In this document: positions 60,726-64,000 of the stretch, one piece after another | How the letters are laid out: every line of letters begins with the position of its first letter | Numbering within the stretch: position 1 is the first letter of the stretch | NCBI RefSeq assembly: GCF_000716445.1 | Contig: NZ_JNWK01000007.1 | Span: forward strand, 62,001-126,000 | DNA length: 64,000 bases | Direction: 5' to 3' | From: Streptomyces wedmorensis | GTDB taxonomy: Bacteria; Actinomycetota; Actinomycetes; Streptomycetales; Streptomycetaceae | Position numbers and translations under genes: made by a program | Notes under the pieces: model-generated | Told to the model about the DNA's origin: nothing | What the model saw: the letters and a program-made list of their open reading frames with translations, nothing else | Databases searched by the model: none

Positions 60726-63295
60726 GCGTCCTCAAGACCTCGATGCGCAACTTCTTCGCGCACAAGGGCCGGATGGCGCTCTCCGCCGTCGCCGTCCTGC
60801 TGTCCGTCGCGTTCGTCAGCGGCACCCTCGTGTTCACGGACACCATGAACACGACGTTCGACAAGCTGTTCGCGGTGACCGCGTCCGACGTCACCGTCAG
60901 CCCGACGAACTCCGACCCGTCGGACGAGACCCCGGACACCGGCCGCCCCGAGTCCCTTCCGGCCTCCCTCGTCGAGAAGGTGCGGAAGGCCGAGGGCGTC
61001 AAGGACGCCCAGGGTTCCGTCGCCTCCCTCGCCGTCACCGTCGTCGACGCGCAGGACAAGAACGTCGGACCGACGAGCGGCGCGCCCACCATCGCCGTCA
61101 ACTGGAGCCCGTACGAGCTGCGTTCGGTGGAGCTCACCGCCGGTCACGAGCCGCGCGGCCCCACCGACGTGGTCGTCGACCGGGACACCGCCGACAAGCA
61201 CGGCCTGAAGCTCGGCGACGAGCTCCGGACGATCGCCGCCACCGGCGACTTCACCACCACCATCAGCGGCATCGTCGACTTCAAGGTCACCAACCCCGGC
61301 GCCACCGTCGTCTACTTCGAGACGGCCGCGGCCCAGCGTGGACTCCTCGGCAAGGAGGGCCTGTTCACGCAGGTCATGGTCGACGCGGAGCCCGGAGTCA
61401 CGGACGACGCCCTGAAGGCGAACGTCGCCGCCGCGCTCGGCGACGGCTACGACCTGAAGACCGCCGCCGAGGCCGCCGACGCGGGCCGCGAAGACGTCGC
61501 GGGCTTCCTCGACGTCATGAAGTACGCGATGCTCGGCTTCGCCGGGATCGCCTTCCTCGTCGGCATCTTCCTCATCGTCAACACCTTCTCGATGCTGGTC
61601 GCCCAGCGCACCCGCGAGATCGGCCTCATGCGGGCCATCGGCTCCAGCCGCAAGCAGGTCAACCGTTCCGTCCTCATCGAGGCCCTGCTCCTCGGCGTCG
61701 TCGGCTCCGTCGCCGGTGTCGCCGCAGGCGTCGGCCTCGCCATCGGCCTCATGGAACTGATGTCCTCCATGGGCATGGAGCTGTCCACCGACGACCTCAC
61801 CGTGAAGTGGACGACCCCGGCCGTCGGCCTCGCCCTCGGTGTCCTCGTCACCGTCCTCGCCGCGTACGTCCCCGCCCGCCGGGCCGGGAAGGTCTCCCCG
61901 ATGGCCGCCCTCCGCGACGCGGGCACCCCCGCGGACGGGAAGGCCGGCCGGGTGCGGGGCGCGATCGGACTGCTCCTCACGGCCGCCGGCGCGGCCGCGC
62001 TGTGGACCGCGACCCGCGCGGCGGAGGCCGGACCCGGCTCCCTCTGGCTCGGCCTCGGCATCGTCCTGTCGCTCCTCGGCTTCGTCGTCGTGGGTCCGCT
62101 CCTGGCGGGCGGCGTGGTCCGCGCCCTCGGCGTCGTCGTCCTGCGGGTCTTCGGCCCGGTCGGCCGGATGGCCGAGCGCAACGCCCTGCGCAACCCGCGC
62201 CGCACCGGCGCCACCGGCGCCGCCCTGATGATCGGCCTCGCGCTCGTCGCCTGCCTCTCGGTGGTCGGCTCCTCCATGGTCGCCTCGGCCACCGAGGAAC
62301 TCGACCGGTCCGTCGGCGCCGACTTCATCGTGCAGAACGCCACCGGCCAGCCGGTCGTCCCGCAGGCCCAGGCCGCCGTGGAGAAGGTCCCCGGCCTCGA
62401 CCACGTCACCGAGTACAAGTGGGTCGACGCCACGATCACCGACCCGAAGGGCGGCACCTTCGAGCACGGCCTCGCCGCGACCGACCCGACGTACCCGCAG
62501 GACCTGCGCCGCGAGACCGTCGCGGGCCGCCTGACCGACGCGTGGGGCCCGGGCGCCATGTCCGTCGGCAGCGACTACGCGACCGAGCACGGCGTCAAGG
62601 TCGGCGACACCCTCACCGTCGCCTTCGCGCACGGCGAGACCGTGCGGCTGAAGGTCGTCGCGATCACCTCCGACGAGTCCAACGTCGACAAGGGCGCCAT
62701 GTACACGGCCCTCTCGACCGCCTCCGAGGCACTTCCCGCCGACCGGATGCCGCAGTCCGCGCTGCTCCTCGCCTCCGCGCGGGACGGCCAGGACGCCCAG
62801 GCCTACCAGGCCCTCAAGGACGCCCTCGCGCCCTACCCGCAGTACAAGGTGAGCAACCAGGCCGACTACAAGGAGGACCTGAAGGACCAGGTCGGCCAGC
62901 TGCTCAACATCGTGTACGGGCTCCTCGCCCTGGCGATCGTCGTGGCCGTCCTCGGCGTCGTGAACACCCTCGCCCTCTCCGTGGTCGAGCGGACCCGGGA
63001 GATCGGCCTCATGCGGGCCATCGGCCTCTCGCGCCGCCAGCTGCGCCGCATGATCCGCCTGGAGTCGGTGGTCATCGCCCTCTTCGGCGCACTGCTCGGC
63101 CTCGGCCTGGGCATGGGCTGGGGCACGGCCGCCCAGAAGCTCCTCGCCCTGGAGGGCCTCGGCGTCCTGGAGATCCCGTGGCCGACGATCCTCACGGTGT
63201 TCGTCGGATCGGCCTTCGTGGGCCTGTTCGCGGCCCTGGTCCCGGCTTTCCGGGCCGGCCGGATGAACGTCCTGAACGCCATCGCGAGCGAGTAG
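60722..63295 (+). CDS. FtsX/MacB-type ABC permease (duplicated core)
   Basis: The 857-residue protein has an N-terminal helix and large outside loop (about residues 20-265), an FtsX domain of three helices (about 275-400) with RTREIGLMRAIGSSRKQV, a second outside domain, and a second FtsX domain (about 730-857) with the near-identical RTREIGLMRAIGLSRRQL. This duplicated plan is typical of Gram-positive MacB-like permeases. ATG 60722 overlaps the ATPase gene stop. The substrate is unknown; the pair lies next to mfd in Streptomyces. Confidence 0.9.
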   Translation: MSVLKTSMRNFFAHKGRMALSAVAVLLSVAFVSGTLVFTDTMNTTFDKLFAVTASDVTVSPTNSDPSDETPDTGRPESLPASLVEKVRKAEGVKDAQGSVASLAVTVVDAQDKNVGPTSGAPTIAVNWSPYELRSVELTAGHEPRGPTDVVVDRDTADKHGLKLGDELRTIAATGDFTTTISGIVDFKVTNPGATVVYFETAAAQRGLLGKEGLFTQVMVDAEPGVTDDALKANVAAALGDGYDLKTAAEAADAGREDVAGFLDVMKYAMLGFAGIAFLVGIFLIVNTFSMLVAQRTREIGLMRAIGSSRKQVNRSVLIEALLLGVVGSVAGVAAGVGLAIGLMELMSSMGMELSTDDLTVKWTTPAVGLALGVLVTVLAAYVPARRAGKVSPMAALRDAGTPADGKAGRVRGAIGLLLTAAGAAALWTATRAAEAGPGSLWLGLGIVLSLLGFVVVGPLLAGGVVRALGVVVLRVFGPVGRMAERNALRNPRRTGATGAALMIGLALVACLSVVGSSMVASATEELDRSVGADFIVQNATGQPVVPQAQAAVEKVPGLDHVTEYKWVDATITDPKGGTFEHGLAATDPTYPQDLRRETVAGRLTDAWGPGAMSVGSDYATEHGVKVGDTLTVAFAHGETVRLKVVAITSDESNVDKGAMYTALSTASEALPADRMPQSALLLASARDGQDAQAYQALKDALAPYPQYKVSNQADYKEDLKDQVGQLLNIVYGLLALAIVVAVLGVVNTLALSVVERTREIGLMRAIGLSRRQLRRMIRLESVVIALFGALLGLGLGMGWGTAAQKLLALEGLGVLEIPWPTILTVFVGSAFVGLFAALVPAFRAGRMNVLNAIASE

Positions 63296-63316
63296 CGGAC
63301 CCGGCTCGAAGCGGTA

Positions 63317-63344
63317 CGGCCCCGGTGGAGCTCCACCGGGGCCG
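63317..63344 (+). terminator. Perfect 28-bp palindrome after the permease gene
   Basis: cggccccggtggag/ctccaccggggccg with no unpaired centre in sequence, followed by gtgttt; 21 bases after the stop. Confidence 0.88.
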
Positions 63345-63460
63345 CCCGTGTTTCGGAAGCGACTGTCGGTGCACCGTCGTACGCTGGACACCCCGGCCCG
63401 TACGACGTGTCGGGCTGTTCGCGTTGCCCGCCTCCGGCACCCCTCGGGATGGACACCTTC

Positions 63461-64000
63461 ATGAGCCTGCACGGTCTGCTCGATGTCGTCGTCAAGGACG
63501 CGGCTCTCGCCGAGGCGGTGAAGGCCGCCGCCGACGGGAACCGTCCGCACGTGGACCTGGTCGGCCCGGCGGCCGCGCGGCCGTTCGCGCTGGCCGCGCT
63601 GGCCCGTGACTCGGGCCGGCCGGTGCTCGCGGTGACCGCGACCGGGCGGGAGGCGGAGGACCTGGCGGCCGCGCTGCGGTCGCTGCTCGACCCGGACACG
63701 GTCGTCGAGTACCCCTCGTGGGAGACGCTGCCGCACGAGCGGCTCTCGCCGCGTTCGGACACCGTGGGCCGCCGTCTCGCCGTACTGCGCCGCCTCGCCC
63801 ATCCGCGGGACGACGACCCGGCGGCCGGCCCGGTCAGCGTGGTCGTCGCGCCGATCCGCTCCGTGCTCCAGCCGCAGGTCAAGGGCCTGGGGGACCTGGA
63901 GCCCGTGGCGTTGCGGTCCGGGCAGACGGCCGATCTGAACGAGGTCGTCGAGGGCCTGGCGGCCGCCGCGTACTCCCGGGTGGAGCTGGTCGAGAAGCGC
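63461..64000 (+). CDS. mfd: Transcription-repair coupling factor Mfd, 5' part
   Basis: The first 180 codons are present and the frame runs off the window end without a stop. The start MSLHGLLDVVVKDAALAEAV, DLVGPAAARPFALAALARDS, TGREAEDLAAALRSLL and VEYPSWETLPHERLSPRSDT (UvrB-like domains D1a/D2) match Mfd, which removes stalled RNA polymerase and recruits UvrA to damaged template strands. ATG 63461 was chosen by homology; ATG 63449 is in frame four codons earlier. The helicase motifs lie beyond 64000. Confidence 0.9.
   Translation, partial: MSLHGLLDVVVKDAALAEAVKAAADGNRPHVDLVGPAAARPFALAALARDSGRPVLAVTATGREAEDLAAALRSLLDPDTVVEYPSWETLPHERLSPRSDTVGRRLAVLRRLAHPRDDDPAAGPVSVVVAPIRSVLQPQVKGLGDLEPVALRSGQTADLNEVVEGLAAAAYSRVELVEKR

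Overview
The window is high-GC DNA with short intergenic gaps, GTG/TTG starts behind strong purine-rich ribosome binding sites, many ATGA/GTGA gene overlaps and long antisense shadow ORFs. Together with a Pmt mannosyltransferase, an Rpf-type cell-wall hydrolase, an LAXTG-anchored surface protein, a TTA-containing gene and the gene order below, this points to a Streptomyces chromosome. The backbone (mfd, MacB-type ABC genes, glmU, prs, rplY, pth, ppc, desaturase, tam/tamR, galTEK, ispE, rsmA, rpf, tatD, rsmI, pmt) matches, from memory, the order in the core region around ppc and galTEK of S. coelicolor. No rRNA, CRISPR array, insertion sequence or prophage was seen.

Layout: 0-2.8 kb holds a secreted Pro-rich protein, an ECF-type sigma factor with a coupled membrane protein, a flavin/pyridoxamine-oxidase-like gene that may be leaderless, and a small TTA-codon gene. 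2.8-8.9 kb holds an EamA exporter, a YbaK deacylase, a penicillin-binding protein, a RibD-type reductase and a secreted FG-GAP protein. 9.0-11.2 kb is a lower-GC accessory patch bracketed by two identical 29-bp palindromes; it carries an NPCBM protein, a YcxB-like protein and an ORF broken by TAG at codon 4. 11.2-19.7 kb is translation, cell-wall and isoprenoid housekeeping: pmt, rsmI, tatD, rpf, rsmA, ispE and an SMP-30-like lipoprotein-free secreted protein. 19.9-27.6 kb has an acyltransferase, a ribbon-helix-helix/PIN toxin-antitoxin pair, an ABC-F ATPase and two tandem beta-propeller membrane proteins.

27.8-34.3 kb contains the galactose operon galT-galE-galK flanked by two orphan NarL-type regulators, one lacking the phosphoacceptor Asp, then the divergent tamR/tam pair with two palindromic operators. 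34.3-41.8 kb has a second FG-GAP protein, a desaturase-TetR operon with a tandem candidate operator, ppc and the LAXTG protein. 41.9-47.7 kb has pth, rplY, prs, glmU, a tRNA-Gln(TTG) and, directly upstream of the tRNA, an HTH plus LAGLIDADG-like protein. 47.8-54.2 kb has a partnerless histidine kinase and a compact locus of deaminase-fold, WHH-nuclease-like and SUKH immunity-like domains, partly fused in single chains. The end holds a coiled-coil protein, a VOC protein, a third FG-GAP protein, an MFS exporter, a MacB-like ABC pair and the start of mfd.

The most unusual material is the deaminase/WHH/SUKH locus (49.2-54.2 kb), the bracketed accessory patch with the nonsense-interrupted ORF, and the tRNA-linked LAGLIDADG-like gene. 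All family calls are made by eye from motifs; no database search was run.
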